A stretch of 64,000 nucleotides of DNA from Cunninghamia lanceolata. Taxonomy: Eukaryota; Streptophyta; Pinopsida; Cupressales; Cupressaceae. The position numbers and the translations under genes were made by a program. Every line of letters begins with the position of its first letter. The first letter of the stretch is position 1. Positions 13,204-24,768 of this stretch are shown in pieces. The notes under the pieces were generated by a model, which saw only the letters and a list, made by a program, of their open reading frames with translations, was not told the DNA's origin and searched no databases. The stretch spans positions 4,030,001 to 4,094,000 of the forward strand of contig BSBN01000252.1 of the NCBI GenBank assembly GCA_027924645.1. The letters are read 5' to 3'.

Positions 13204-14535
13204 TGTCACGTCTCAAACTCTACTACATTATGAACTTACTATATTTAGAGCTATTCTTAGATAATTATATGTGGATTAAATAAATGTTATTTTAATTTAA
13301 CTTGAATTAAATAGATAGACACTTATTTTATTTTGATTTGAATTAAATAGATGGAATTTTATTTTAAAAGATGGAATAAGTGAATATTATTTGAAATGAT
13401 AAAGTGAATATTATTTTATTTAATAAATTTTTGATGATTTGGCTATTGGACACTAACCTATTAACAGAAAATTCAAGTTTTATGAATTGCAGGTTGTCGA
13501 AGACAAGGGTGTGGTCAAGGTTGAGGTGGTTAGCTCCCTGGCAGGGTTAGGATGGAGGGGATTCTTTCAAATACACACACACACACATGTAGATGGCATA
13601 TAGATGCATTAGTATTGCATTATTAAAACATTGTTTTCTTATTATTTTATTTTAGAAAAGAAAAATACCTTATATTTCTAGTTATTATTCTATTTATATT
13701 AAAAATATTCTATATGAAATATAAAGTAAATTAAATTATATATTTGCATAGTTATATATTTATATATTTTATTTTAATTTGTATGTGAGGGAAATAATTA
13801 TATTTTATTTAATTATTATTTTAGAAATACATTATGTGGCAAATTTATTATTAGAATCACATTAGTTATTAAAATTATGCCTTTTTCGAAATTAGAATTA
13901 TTATCTATATTTATTCCAAGATTTAGTAATAAATTAAGTTAGTCCTATATGTGAGTTACAAAATTAGAAAAATCTATTTTAATTGACAATTAGAAATAAA
14001 GAACTTAGAAAAAGAAAACAAAATTAGAAAATAAAAAAAAATAAAAAAGATAAAAACAAATAGAAAAATGGAAAAAGACACAGATTTAGAAAAAGACAAA
14101 ATCTATACAAAAATTAGGAACTGGGAAATATAGTAAGGAAATTGGAAAAAGGAAATAAATGAATTTAAATAAAGATTTAACTCTCATTATTCACATAGAA
14201 AATATTCACAGGAATTTGGAAGCCAAAGAGAAAATTAGTGCAAAAAGAGAGAACAAAGAAGAAAAAATAGAGGAAAAGAGGAATATCAAGAGATCAATAG
14301 AATAATAGCAAACCAAGTTCCTATGCATAATTTATTTATACATATTCGATCATTTTTCTGTGAAAACTTAAAATTGTTTTCTTTTATCAAATATCAATTT
14401 TATATATTCATATATTTATAAACTTAATATCACTGCTGTATTTATATTATTATTTTCATCTATCACATAGATGTGAAGTTATTAAGAAAGCATTTTCTCA
14501 GATATGTAATGGTGATTGTAGTAAAATTATAATAT

Positions 14536-14595
<60 letters not shown>

Positions 14596-16243
14596 CATAT
14601 GATTCATATAATAAAATCACTTACAAATTTTACATGTTGTAGATTATAATTTATTATTGAATGATTTTCACTGTTGCTCCCAACAAATTTTACATGTTGT
14701 AGATTATAATTTATTATTGAATGATTTTCACTGTTGCTCCCACTAAAGATATTTAATATTATACATTAAGTTAAATTCTATTTCAACATGTTTTCATATG
14801 CCGAACGTTAGTTTTCTATGAGAATTATTCGTTGGAAATTATACTATTTGCTGGTCTTTTATCATTCGCTGAAACTTCTATCTATAACATTTGCTGGAAA
14901 TTCTAAGTTAGAATCATTTGATATATATATATATATATATATATAATTTAATTTATGTATATTTGGAATTAAATTAGTATATATTCGGTTTAATTGATTT
15001 CTATCAGAAATATATTTATTTTACTCTATATTTATAATGGGATATATATATATATATATATGGAATTATATTAACATATATTTAATTCAGTTATTTGATT
15101 TTATCAAAAGTATAAATGTTTTACTTGAAAATTTTCATGGAATATAAACGAATTTATTATTTCTTTCAAAAATTGGACAATAAATGAATATAATTGATTT
15201 AAAACTTTCTATGTTGGTTTTGTAGAAAAACATGTTAGTGGGATCATATTGTCCAACTTTTTATCCAAAAATATACCGAACCCAATAGGATGAAAATGGA
15301 CCAACACCAAAGTAAAGTAATAGAATTAACTTTTGTTTCAACAATAATTTCTTACCAAATTAGAAAACGTCTATTTTTCGAAAGATCATTATAACCCTTT
15401 AGATTTTTTTGAAACTTAAAAAGTATGAAGCATTACTTTAAACTTTGGAAATTGATTTATTCCTTATGTCTGGATAAATTATGTGTTATATTGGAGATTT
15501 ACTTTACTTTCAGGATAGGATGCCAAATGTGGGCTCTAGAGACGGTAATCTACTTTTTCTAGATTACCATTTTGTTTTGTTAAGCTTGGCCAAGCTGTTA
15601 GACCATTGAAAAAAATGGATTTGAAAGCCCATAATTATACATATGTCTCTGCCACATCCTATTGTGAGAGTTATGTCATTTCTAATATAGTTTAGGAATG
15701 CATATAGGCACTAGGCATGCATCGAGAGCTCCCTCCTGCCTTTACCGTTCTGGGTTGCTAGGCTTCTCTTGCAGGGTCGGTGCTTCCTTCAAGTTAGGAA
15801 GGAAACCAGGGAAGTCTAGTACTTTGTGGTTGGGTGGAAAAAGCACCTTGACCACATTCTTGACCTCAACTTGCAGAAGACCATTGGGGTCATGGCGGTT
15901 GAGATCAGAGGATTCTTTATATATATATGATTCTTATGGATATACTTGTATTAATTTTGTATGGCTTGCTAAAGCCCAATTGTAATTGTACTTTTATTGA
16001 AGTAACTGAAATATTGATACAATCTCTTGTAACATGGAATCAAATGTCTTGAAACACCCTTCTTGGTGAAAGTATATGGAAATGTAATTTATTGATTGAT
16101 TAAATTTGTACTTCATTATTGGAACTTGCTATCTTTATGCAACTATGAATATTTGAGTATTGAATCATTTTTCTTTCCAAATTTAGAATTACATTTTCTT
16201 TTGAGTTCCTAGTTTTAGTAAGTAAGATTTTAGCATCATTACA
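13204..16243 (+). repeat. 3' LTR (copy D)
   Basis: A 3.04-kb LTR running from TGTCACG after the polypurine tract to ATTACA at 16243, where the similarity to copy A stops and unrelated DNA begins (GAAAG at 16244-16248 is the candidate target-site copy; its partner is outside the window). It holds a perfect or near-perfect 72-bp-spaced tandem duplication (about 14612-14745) absent from the other copies, and TA runs at 14535-14594 and 14922-14944. Confidence 0.85.
14612..14745 (+). repeat. Tandem duplication inside the 3' LTR
   Basis: The block ACAAATTTTACATGTTG ... CACTGTTGCTCCCA occurs twice in a row with no visible difference, ending first in CCCAACAAA and then in CCCACTAAA. Copies A, B and C have it once. 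It therefore arose after insertion of this element. Confidence 0.9.
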
Positions 16244-16369
16244 GAAAGGTTCCAACGATGGGGTCACATTGGGCCAATATGTTCTTAGGAAAGGCAAAGG
16301 GTACAATTTGTGGAATGGATATGCAAGACTTAGGTTAATTATGAAATTTGTAACACAATTGATTACTAT

Positions 16370-17540
16370 TATTAGGGTTTAAGGCATAGTATTGTTTAGG
16401 ATTGAGGGTTTAGGGATAGGGTTTAGGATTTAAGGTTCAAGTGTTGAGGGTTGAGGCTTTAGGGATATGGTTTAAGGTTTAGCGATAAGGGATTAGGGTT
16501 TAGTGTTGAGGGATTAGAGTTTAAGGTATAGTGTTTAGTGTTGAGGGTTTAGGGTTTAGTGTTGAGGGGTTAGATTTTAAGGTATAGTGTTTAGGGTTGA
16601 GGGTTTAGGGATAGGGTTGAGGGTTTAAGGTTTAAGGGTTGAGGCTTCAGGCTTTAGGGATAGCATTTATGGTTGAGGGATTAGGGTTTAGGGTGGAGGG
16701 ACCATGTCGAGTGCCCTCATCGATGTTGGTAAGGGATACATGGAAGGCAAATGGATTAGGTAGACAGTGGATTATGACGTGGATTCTAAAGGAGAGAAAA
16801 GTGGATTATGACATGGGTTATGTAGGGAAAATAGTGGATTATGATGTGGATTATGTCAGACTTATGCCAAAGCATGGACCATAGGGATGGTATGTGGAGG
16901 GTATGTAGGATAGTAGATGAATGATGGTAGATTTATTGGCTTTATCAGTAGAGGCATCTAATTTTGCATTTTTGGATCCCTTGAGGATGGTGGAATGAGT
17001 GGAAGCTTTAAGTTTAGGTTTAAGATTAGGGTTGAGGGTTGAGGCTTAAGGGATTAGGGTTTAAGGTATAGTGTTGAGGGTTTAGGGTTTAGGGTTTAGG
17101 GAATACGATTTAGAGTTGAGGGATTAGGGTTTAAGGCATAGTCCTGAGGCATGACAACCCTTCGGATGTTTGGCTTTATCAGTAGAGGCATCTAATTTTG
17201 CATTTCTGGATCCCTTGGGGATGGTGGAATGAGTGGAAGCTTTAAGTTTAGCTTTAAGATTAGAGTTGAGGGTTAAGGGTTGAGAGATTAGGGTTTAGTG
17301 TTGAGGGATTAGAGTTTAAGATATAGTGTTTAGGGTTGAGGTTTTAGGGTTTAGGGTTTAGTGTTGAGGGATTAGAGTTTAAGGTATAGTGTTTAGGGTT
17401 GAGGGTTTAGGGATAGGGTTTAGGGTTTAAGGTTTAAGGGTTGAGGCTTCAGGCTTTAGGGATAGTGTTTATAGTTGAGGGATTAGGGTTTAGGGTGGAC
17501 GGATTAGGGTTTAAGGTATAGTGTTTAGGGTTGAGGGTTG
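16370..17540 (+). repeat. Degenerate telomere-like (TTTAGGG) repeat region
   Basis: Two stretches (about 16370-16700 and 17025-17540) consist of variants of the plant telomere unit TTTAGGG mixed with GTTGAGGG, TTAAGGTATAGTG and TTAGGGATAGGG. Three exact units occur at about 17078-17098. The G-rich strand is the plus strand. This is an interstitial telomere-like tract that has expanded with longer secondary units. Confidence 0.85.
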
Positions 17541-17830
17541 AAGGTTGCGTTACATTGCACTGAAAGGTTATAGTCCCATTAGAGAACGATGTCCTCACCC
17601 ATGGACCATGTCGAGTGCCCTTATTGATGTTGGTAAGGGATACATGGAAGGCAAATGGATTAGGTAGATAATGGATTAGATAGAGGGGAGAAAAGTGGAT
17701 TATGACGTGGATTATGTAGGGAAAATAGTGGATTATGATGTGGATTATGTCAAACTTATGCCAAAGCATGGACCATAGGGATGGTATGTGGAGGTTATGT
17801 AGGATAGTGGATGAATGATGATAGATTTAT
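16690..17830 (+). repeat. Duplicated 150-300-bp blocks within the telomere-like region
   Basis: The block from ACCATGTCGAGTGCCCT to GATGAATGATGGTAGATTTATTG (about 16700-16938) recurs at about 17602-17830. The block from GGCTTTATCAGTAGAGGCATC through GGAATGAGTGGAAGC (about 16938-17010) recurs at about 17171-17250. Neither copy encodes a convincing protein. The order shows segmental tandem duplication of telomere-like plus unique DNA. Confidence 0.85.
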
Positions 17831-17999
17831 TGCAGAATGGAAGGGAACCATAACCAATGGTTCCACACATCCCCATAAAAGTTGAAGCTTGTGATGCGGA
17901 GGTGTTGTATGATGCAATGAAGATGCTTGCTTAGGAGATGGATGATGATGGTGCTAAATTAGGCGCACTTGGCACCAGTTTTGGCATCCCAAAGAGATT

Positions 18000-18690
18000 A
18001 CATTTAGGGCTAAAAGTTGGTGCAAAAGGTGGAGTTAGAAACGCCGACTAATGAATCCAAAAAAAAATTAAAATTCACGCCAGTGTTAAAACATACCACA
18101 CAAAAAAAAAATTAATACATTTAAGCCCACAACACAATGTACTCTGCCTCTATTTTAGGTTTCCTGCGAAGCGACGACTTTATTATGTTGAACACATAAG
18201 TTATCAAAAAGTTTCTACAATGGATCCGTGAATTTGTATTTTATTTATTTTTGGTTCTAGACATCCAGAAGATAAAAAATTGCTTTAGCTAGTTGCTAAA
18301 TTTGGTGTTTCTAGCTACCTCATCCATTCAATCAAGCTTGTTCGTCTGCCTTTTAGCAAGTAAGTTAACTCTTGACCTAGGTTTTTATCCATTTTGATAT
18401 AATTTTGAGCTCAAAGAAAGATTTTCTAAGATGTTGTACTCATGCTTTAGGGTAAATTTGAGTAGTAATGTTGTTAATTATTCTTGCTTGCAGTATAACT
18501 TGTATTTACCATTTTTAGAAGGCCTGTCGAATAAGGTCTCTTTGTACATCATAACCAAAGTAGAAGCTGTTGAGTTTTGTTTTTGGCTACATTTTTGTTT
18601 TTGGCTACGATTGGTCAAGCACACTATTAATTCATACCTGGCTATGATTGCCTCCACAGACTGGACAAAAATAATTTTCCCTAGGTCACC
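18000..18690. other. Non-coding left part of the CACTA element
   Basis: AT-rich sequence with a few subterminal-like motifs at its left and no supported gene. It may include the promoter and 5' untranslated region of the transposase whose first coding exon begins at 18694; no clear TATA box could be selected. Confidence 0.4.
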
Positions 18691-18693
18691 TCA

Positions 18694-19961
18694 AAATGTC
18701 AAGCAATAGAGGGAAGGGAGCAAACTCTGGCCACAATCAAGTAATTTACTGTCAATTTATAGATTTGTAAATGTTTCCATTGTTTCTTTGATTTTTAATA
18801 TTTAGTTTTCTATTTCTAAATTAAAAAAAAGAAATTTATTATATATATAGGGACATGAGACTGACAAAGATAAAGAGGCATTGGATTCCATATTGGGGGT
18901 AGACGCAGTGAACAAATTGGATGGTGTTGACTTGACAATACTTGCCAGATACATAGAAAAATGATCTAGTAAAGCCCCTGAAACATTGCAACCAAATCAA
19001 CAGTATCAAAGGGAATCAATTGATTCCCCAACCAGTCATGGATCGAGCAAAAGATCCAGGTGGAAATTAATAATAGTAACCTCTAAGAATGTGGAACAGG
19101 GAGTAGAGGCTTCCAATGTCCCAGCCACTCTTTGGACATAGACTTCTTTGACCACCATGCCATATTTTGCATCTTGCATTGGTAGCTACGATACCAAGAT
19201 AGAATACGATGCGGTTTCAAGGGAAGTTCGAATGACAGATGCTAGAAAAATGTTTGTGAATAGGTTGAAGGAATCATGCCTTCAACGGTTCAAAGACCAT
19301 CTACATTTGCCATTCTCAAAGATACCCATGCACCTGCAAAAAGCCATTATCCAAGACATGGAGACTGAATTTGGCACAGGTTGGTATGTAAAGAAAATAA
19401 AGCTATGAATGTCTCAAAACTGCAAGAGATTTCAGTGCAACCAAACAAAAAAGATAAAAAAAAATCTCTCCCAAGCAAAGGTTCAAAAAAAGGCCAATTG
19501 TGTAAGTCTCAAAGTATGGAAAGAGCTTGTAAAAGCATATGAGAAGTTTGATGCATGGAGGAAATCCAGTGAGGAGAGTACGTAGGTATTTGAATTTGCT
19601 CATAAGATTATATCAAATTTATTAAATGATTTTTAAATTTTATTTGTGCTTTACCTAAATTGAATTAGTATATGTTTTAGGACAAGGCCTCCAAGGTTAG
19701 GCTTGACAAACTTCATGCCACTCATCACAGTGGCCAGAAAGGTTTATAGGCCTTGATCTATACATTTTTAAGTATATTTAATATGTTAAATGATTTTTTT
19801 TTAATTTCCTAGGAAAAAATAAATAATTGCATAATTAGTTTAACTAGTCCATGTGCCATGTTTTGACAGGAGGAGAAATATGGCCGACAACCAACACAAT
19901 TTGAAAAAGAAACGTTACAAAGCAAAAGGTGGACCGATTTTGTAATCTGGATGGAGAATGA
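18694..19961 (+). pseudogene. Plant En/Spm-family transposase (PF03004-like), multi-exon, disrupted
   Basis: Exon 1 (18694-18738) begins ATG TCA AGC and ends CAA before GTAATT. Exon 2 (18851 to about 19579), after TATATATAG, is one long frame carrying a basic segment, then EVRMTDARKMFVNRL, a LHLPFSKIP motif, an AIIQDMETEFGTGW block and KVWKELVKAYEKFDAW. Exon 3 (19681-19741) gives LDKLHATHHSGQK and exon 4 (19871-19961) EEKYGRQPTQFEKE. The order of W-rich block, HxTG-like HHSG motif and GRxPTxxE motif is that of the Transposase_24 family encoded by plant CACTA elements. Three in-frame stops (18962, 19139, 19408) break exon 2. Exons keep GT-AG edges, though the exon 2/3 phase is not clean. It cannot make a full product. 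Confidence 0.7.
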
Positions 19962-22165
19962 GGTATCAATAGTTGATTTTCAATAACTTAATTGGATATT
20001 GTTGTGTTAATATGCCAATTTGCATTTCTTGTGTTGAGTTTCAATAATCTTTGAAGACGTTATAGAGTGATACTTGAGACAAACAGTTATAGTTGTACTC
20101 TGCTTGTTGTGTTTGGTTTCTATTGGTCTTCTTGTCTTTTTGACTCAAGTGGATTGTTATTCATAGGTCGCTTGTCATTGTTGTTGATCATGTGGATGTA
20201 GTTATCATTGAGTTTTCAGGTGGTCTCCTAAGCGAACAGACCAAAGGGTTTATCTCAAGTCTTTGTTTCCTAACCTTTTTATTATAAGACTTAAAGTGGG
20301 GCATGCATTATAGTTATGTTGTTGGTTATATTTCAAACCTTTGAAATATAATAGTGGACATTTAAATTTTAATATGCACATTTTTTTTTTGAAAAGGAGC
20401 CATCATTGGCAGTAGGCATTAACTCTCCTCTGCCATAACAACTTTGGGAAGTACTAGTCTTTAATGTGCTTGGTTTTGGGGTATGTGAGGGAGAAAAGGA
20501 AGGAGTGGGGAACCATTTTGGGGGCGGGGGATTCTTCTTTTTGCCTTGGGGTCGAGGAAGGAAGGTTGATGGTTGGACTATAAGTGATTTAGAGGAAGGG
20601 AGACTTTGGGTGTGCTCATCATGTTGGCTGAGTGTTGCTGTTTGGGTTGGAGATTAAGATTCAAATCGCCAATTGGTCTTCTTCAACTAAGCTAACCATT
20701 CTTTGAAGTAAAGCTCCTTGTCATCCATTCTTGTAAAATTACATTGACCATTTTGGTGAAGCATTTCCTTTAACTTGTGTAATTGTATGTGGTCTTGTGA
20801 AAGCCTATGCTAAAGGGTTTGGATGAGGAAAATATTGTTAACTGTGAGAGTTCAGACTTAAGATCATGGGACTTACGAACTGTGGCAAACTGTTGGTTAT
20901 TGTGTTTTGAATTTCTATCATGAAGGAAGCTACATCAATTTGGTCACAGTTTGAGGTGGAGTTTCAAACCCTGGCTAGAATTGCTAGAATGCTATCATTG
21001 CAACATACCATGAGTCTTGAAGAAACCTGGCCTAGTTCATGGTTATCTTTTTTGACATGGTTGTAAACCCTAATGGTGTTGGTATTTCACCTATAAATGT
21101 CCACTCTCTCAATTGTGGATGTGAGGTCTTCTTGGGATTAATAATACCACTCCTAGGTGGGCTTTTGGGGTGGTTTTGGATCCTTGGTTTAGGTCAACTT
21201 GCCCCCTAACACTCCCTCCAAGGTTATGAGGTTTGCATTACTAAAGCCACAATGGAATACAATGTTGAAACAACACTACATGATTGTATTTGATTACCAG
21301 TTGACTCTTGGAAATAATGGGTTTTGTCAATTGCATATAGTTGTGTAACATTGCAATAGTTGTATTGTACTTGTAACTAGAACAATCTATTGTGAAGGCA
21401 TTTGTTTGATGACAATGACCTTTGAGTTCATTGTAATGACTTGTACTAAATTAGAAATGTGATTTCAATCTAGTATTTATTAAATTGGAGATTGTTTATG
21501 AACAAATTTATCTTAGTATGGACTTCCCTGTGTTTGAATGTTTGAGCACTAGCCATGGAATAGTAGATATTATGTACTTGTGATCACTACGTCATTTGGA
21601 TAGAGGACTCATAAATGGAATATAGGACCTTCTATCTCATTGTCCATAAAATCCTAAGGGTTGATTAAGTTATTGTGCATGGATGTAAATGGAAACTTTA
21701 AGCTCTCCGAAGGCTTGCTTATTGTTTGCAAAGTAGCATTATTTTCTTATTTTAACTATGGAAACATCTTGTGAACACTAGTATGGTGTTGACTAAGGAA
21801 TTATCTTGTAAACACTAGAAATGTCTATGCATGTTAATCATAGATTGTAACCCTACATTTGGAAGGAAATTGTTACTGTAGATGTGATATATACTGTACA
21901 GTGGTATCTGGTCTATGGCATGACATCTTTAGTAGGAGATACCTTCAGATTTACGTAGCATCATGTTTGGGCTAAGGCACCATAAAGTTAAGTGTGCATT
22001 GTATGGTGTTATTGTATTGGAGGTTGTTGTATGCAAATCTACAGTGATATAAGGAGACTTGACTCTCGTCATTTCATTGCACAAAGTGAGTGACAAAACA
22101 ACTACCTAGTTTAAAATTGGCCCTTCTTTAAGCAACATATGTAGCAATGAGACTTAGGATTCTTG
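19962..22165. other. CACTA interior without recognised gene
   Basis: About 2.2 kb lying between transposase exon 4 and the PPR relic. No ORF of credible length or composition is present on either strand. A G-rich patch at about 20505-20552 contains four runs of four or more G. The stretch may be intron or filler inserted into the transposase gene. Confidence 0.5.
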
Positions 22166-22167
22166 AA

Positions 22168-22785
22168 AATGAGAAGCATCCTTCTCCCCATACAACTTGC
22201 TAGCTAGGGCCTCTCTATTTACGTGCATGGTTGACCTCCTTGCCATTGCTGGCTATCTTGAAGACACCCTAAACTTTATCATTGAGATACCTGTTAAATC
22301 TGTGCTGGTTGTATGCATGTGTTTTCTTGGTGCCTGTAGATCACATATGAATATAGGCTTAGGAGTATTTACAGCAACACTACTTTTTGATTTGGATCCT
22401 AAAAATGTTGCACAACTTATGTTCTTCTCTCAAACATCTATCCACAAGTGGGCAGGTGTGATGAGGTAAGGAGATTGATGAAAGATAGAGGAATTAAAAA
22501 AATGCCTGGATGCAGTTAGATTAAAGGGCATAAAATGGTACGTGCTTTTTGTGTAGGAGACGGATCACATCCATAGACAAAGGAGACCTATGCAAAGTTG
22601 GAGAAATTGGCTTGGAAGATGAAGGCGGCAAGTATTTTCCAAATTCAAGAATTTACTTAATGTTGTGGAAGGATGGGAAAAAGAATTATTTCTCTGCCAC
22701 CATGGTGAAAAGTTAACAATTACATTTGGTTTGTTAAAAATGCCCCATGGAACAACTATTAGACCTTTATCTTAAGGTTAGTCAT
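22168..22785 (+). pseudogene. PPR-DYW protein gene fragment
   Basis: The first part (22197-22469) reads SLFTCMVDLL-x-x-AGYLEDTLNFI, then FLGACRSHMNIGLG and LLFDLDPKN, the tail of the PPR array and the E motif of plant organelle RNA-editing proteins. After a frame change near 22463 it reads RRLMKDRGIKKMPGCS, an RAFCVGDGSHP segment, TKETYAKLEKL, and after another shift LFLCHHGEKLTITFGL and PHGTTIR, the start of the DYW deaminase domain with its HxE-type residues (H-G-E-K). Stops interrupt GCS-stop and HP-stop, where family members have W and Q. The PPR repeats upstream and the DYW end are missing. Orientation equals that of the transposase. It is a dead fragment, probably captured or inserted. 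Confidence 0.85.
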
Positions 22786-23230
22786 GAACCTTTAGATAAA
22801 TAATTATTGAAAAAAAAAGTGCATTCATTAATGACATGTAAGAGAATTTAATAAACTGCTACTTAAAAACTCTTTAATGTTTATGTCTAATGCAGGTTAT
22901 TAGATTAATAGTGAAAAAGAACATACATTGACCACGCAATTTGTGACACTTAAGGTTATGTAATAGAATTTATAGTTGATAGTTAAATTGTTTAACAATT
23001 TTTTTTATGATCTTTAGTAACATTTATTACAATTGTTGCATGTTTTACATCATTGGAATGACATATTAGCTGTAACTTTTTTGAATTTTTATTATGGTAT
23101 GTGCACTTTGATATGATGTAATATGATTATGGTTTCATTTCATATGTTGGAATATTAGATATATAATAGAAAAATAAATTATTACATGAAATAAATAATA
23201 ACTTTTCATTTTAAATGTTTTTTTTTGTAG
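22786..23230. other. Spacer before the acidic exon
   Basis: AT-rich sequence with no ORF. It ends in a pyrimidine tract and TTTTTTTGTAG at 23221-23231, a good splice acceptor for the following acidic reading frame, so it could be the last intron of the CACTA gene. Confidence 0.4.
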
Positions 23231-23231
23231 A

Positions 23232-23416
23232 ACATGGGTCTTCCAGAAGATGAAGATGATCCTAATGATATAGATCTAGATTATATTGGTTCTGGTATAG
23301 ATCACATGGCAGAGGATGATGATGATGTAGATACAGAAGACAACGAGGCCAATGACGATGATGATGATCACGATGGTGATGATGATGAAGAGGCAGTTGC
23401 TGGTAGTAGCCAGTGA
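23232..23416 (+). CDS. Acidic exon, possible C-terminus of the CACTA-encoded protein
   Basis: Directly after the acceptor TTTTTTTGTAG an open frame of about 60 codons starts N-M-G-L-P-E-D-E-D-D and continues with Asp-rich runs (AEDDDDVDTED, NDDDDDHDGDDDEE) to a TGA. The composition is driven by GATGAT trinucleotide repeats, so part of it may simply be a microsatellite. Low-complexity acidic tails are common in plant transposase and chromatin proteins. Without a preceding exon in phase the link to the transposase is an inference. Confidence 0.4.
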
Positions 23417-23439
23417 CATTCATGATCATATAGATTGCA

Positions 23440-23720
23440 TCATGGATCATTGCTGATATATCGTTATGATGCCTCTTTTCATGGTTACTATCATATGTAT
23501 CATTTTCATGGCTTGCAGTACCATATTATTGAGTTGTATCATTTTCACATGTATCAATTTGACTTATATCATTTGGACATGTATCATCTTGACTTGTATC
23601 ATTTTGAGTTACATAATTTATCATTTTTAATTATATCATTTGTACATGTATCATTTTGACTTATGTCAACTGTTGGACATGTATCATTTTGACATGTTAT
23701 TGATCTACTAGCATATTTGA
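23440..23720 (+). repeat. Degenerate minisatellite (about 20-bp unit, TGTATCATTTTGACT)
   Basis: Variants of GTATCATTTTGACTT, GTATCATTTGGACAT and GTATCATCTTGACTT follow one another for about 250 bp. The apparent ORF there (His/Tyr/Leu-rich) is a by-product. Confidence 0.8.
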
Positions 23721-24057
23721 CTTTCACTTGTTTTAGTTATATATGATGATGATCTTATCAGTATTGACTTGTCAATTTTTATATATTGAAAGTGGTCGAT
23801 GATTTTTGGATGGATATTTATTATATATGATGATTTTAATTTACTGCTCAGGATGGATGTTGTAAAATTCAATTAAATTATAGATATTTGACTCACTTGT
23901 TTTAATTATAGATGATGATCATGTTATAATAATTATCTTATTATTTAATCATGAGTTAAATAATTAAATTACTTACTTTATAATCATATGAGTTATTTAA
24001 GAGGCATGATATATTTAACTAATTAAATTGAAATAAAACATATTAAATTAATAAATG
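23721..24057. other. AT-rich spacer
   Basis: No gene or clear repeat. It contains two similar halves around TTTTAGTTATATATGATGATGAT (about 23733) and TTTTAATTATAGATGATGATCA (about 23900), suggesting one local duplication. Confidence 0.5.
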
Positions 24058-24768
24058 TAAGCAAAACAATAAGCATTTTTAGAAGCAACAAAAAACACAA
24101 AAATGGAAGCAACAAGCGACGTTATATCAGAAGCATAAAAGGAAGCAAAACTGGAAGCAAAATTGGAAGCAAAACCGGATGCAAAATTAGAAGCCAAACT
24201 GGAAGTAAAACTGGAAGCAAAACTAGAAGCAAAATTGGAAGTGAAATTGGAAGCAAAACCGGAAGAAAAATGGGAAGCAAAAGTGGAAGCAAAACTAGAA
24301 GCAAAATTGGAAGCAAACCTATAAGCCAAATTGGAAGCAAAACTGGAAGCAAAATTGGAAGCAAATCTAGAAGCAAAACCGGAAGTAAAACCAGAAGCAA
24401 AACTAGAAGCAAAACTAGAAGCAAAACTGGAAACAAACTGGAAGCAAAACCAGAAGCAAAACTGGAAGCAAAATTGGAAGCAAAATTAGACGTAAAATTG
24501 GAAGCAAACTTGGAAGCGAAACTGGAAGCAAAACTAGAAGCAAAAGCGAAGTACAACTAGAAGCGAAACTGGAAGCAATATTGGAAGCAAACTTGGAAGC
24601 AAAACTAGAAGTGAAACCAGAAGCAAAATTGGAAGCAAAAGCGGAAGCCAACCTGGAAGCAAAACTGGAAGCAACATTAGAAGCAAAACTGGAAGTAAAA
24701 CCAGAAGTAACACAAGAAGCAAAACTAGAAGCAAAATTGAAAGCCAAACTGGAAGCAACCAAATCCGA
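24058..24768 (+). repeat. 12-bp minisatellite (GAAGCAAAACTG)n
   Basis: About 700 bp of tandem 12-mers of the form GAAGC(A/C)AA(A)(A/C/T)(T/C)(T/G)G. Since 12 is a multiple of three and the unit lacks stops, several frames stay open: EAKL/EVKP repeats, GSKT/GSKI repeats, and FAS(N/S) repeats on the minus strand. These overlapping ORFs argue for repeat-driven openness. The array sits in the subterminal region of the CACTA element. Confidence 0.95.

Noticed and set aside
16639..17769. ORFs in the telomere-like region on both strands
   Set aside because: They consist mainly of telomere-type repeats and are not conserved between the duplicated blocks.
17870..17950. Left CACTA terminus
   Set aside because: No CACTA sequence with a matching inverted repeat occurs before the subterminal motifs, so the left end is treated as lost.
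23262..23450. His/Tyr-rich minus-strand ORF
   Set aside because: It is the reverse of the GAT-repeat acidic stretch.
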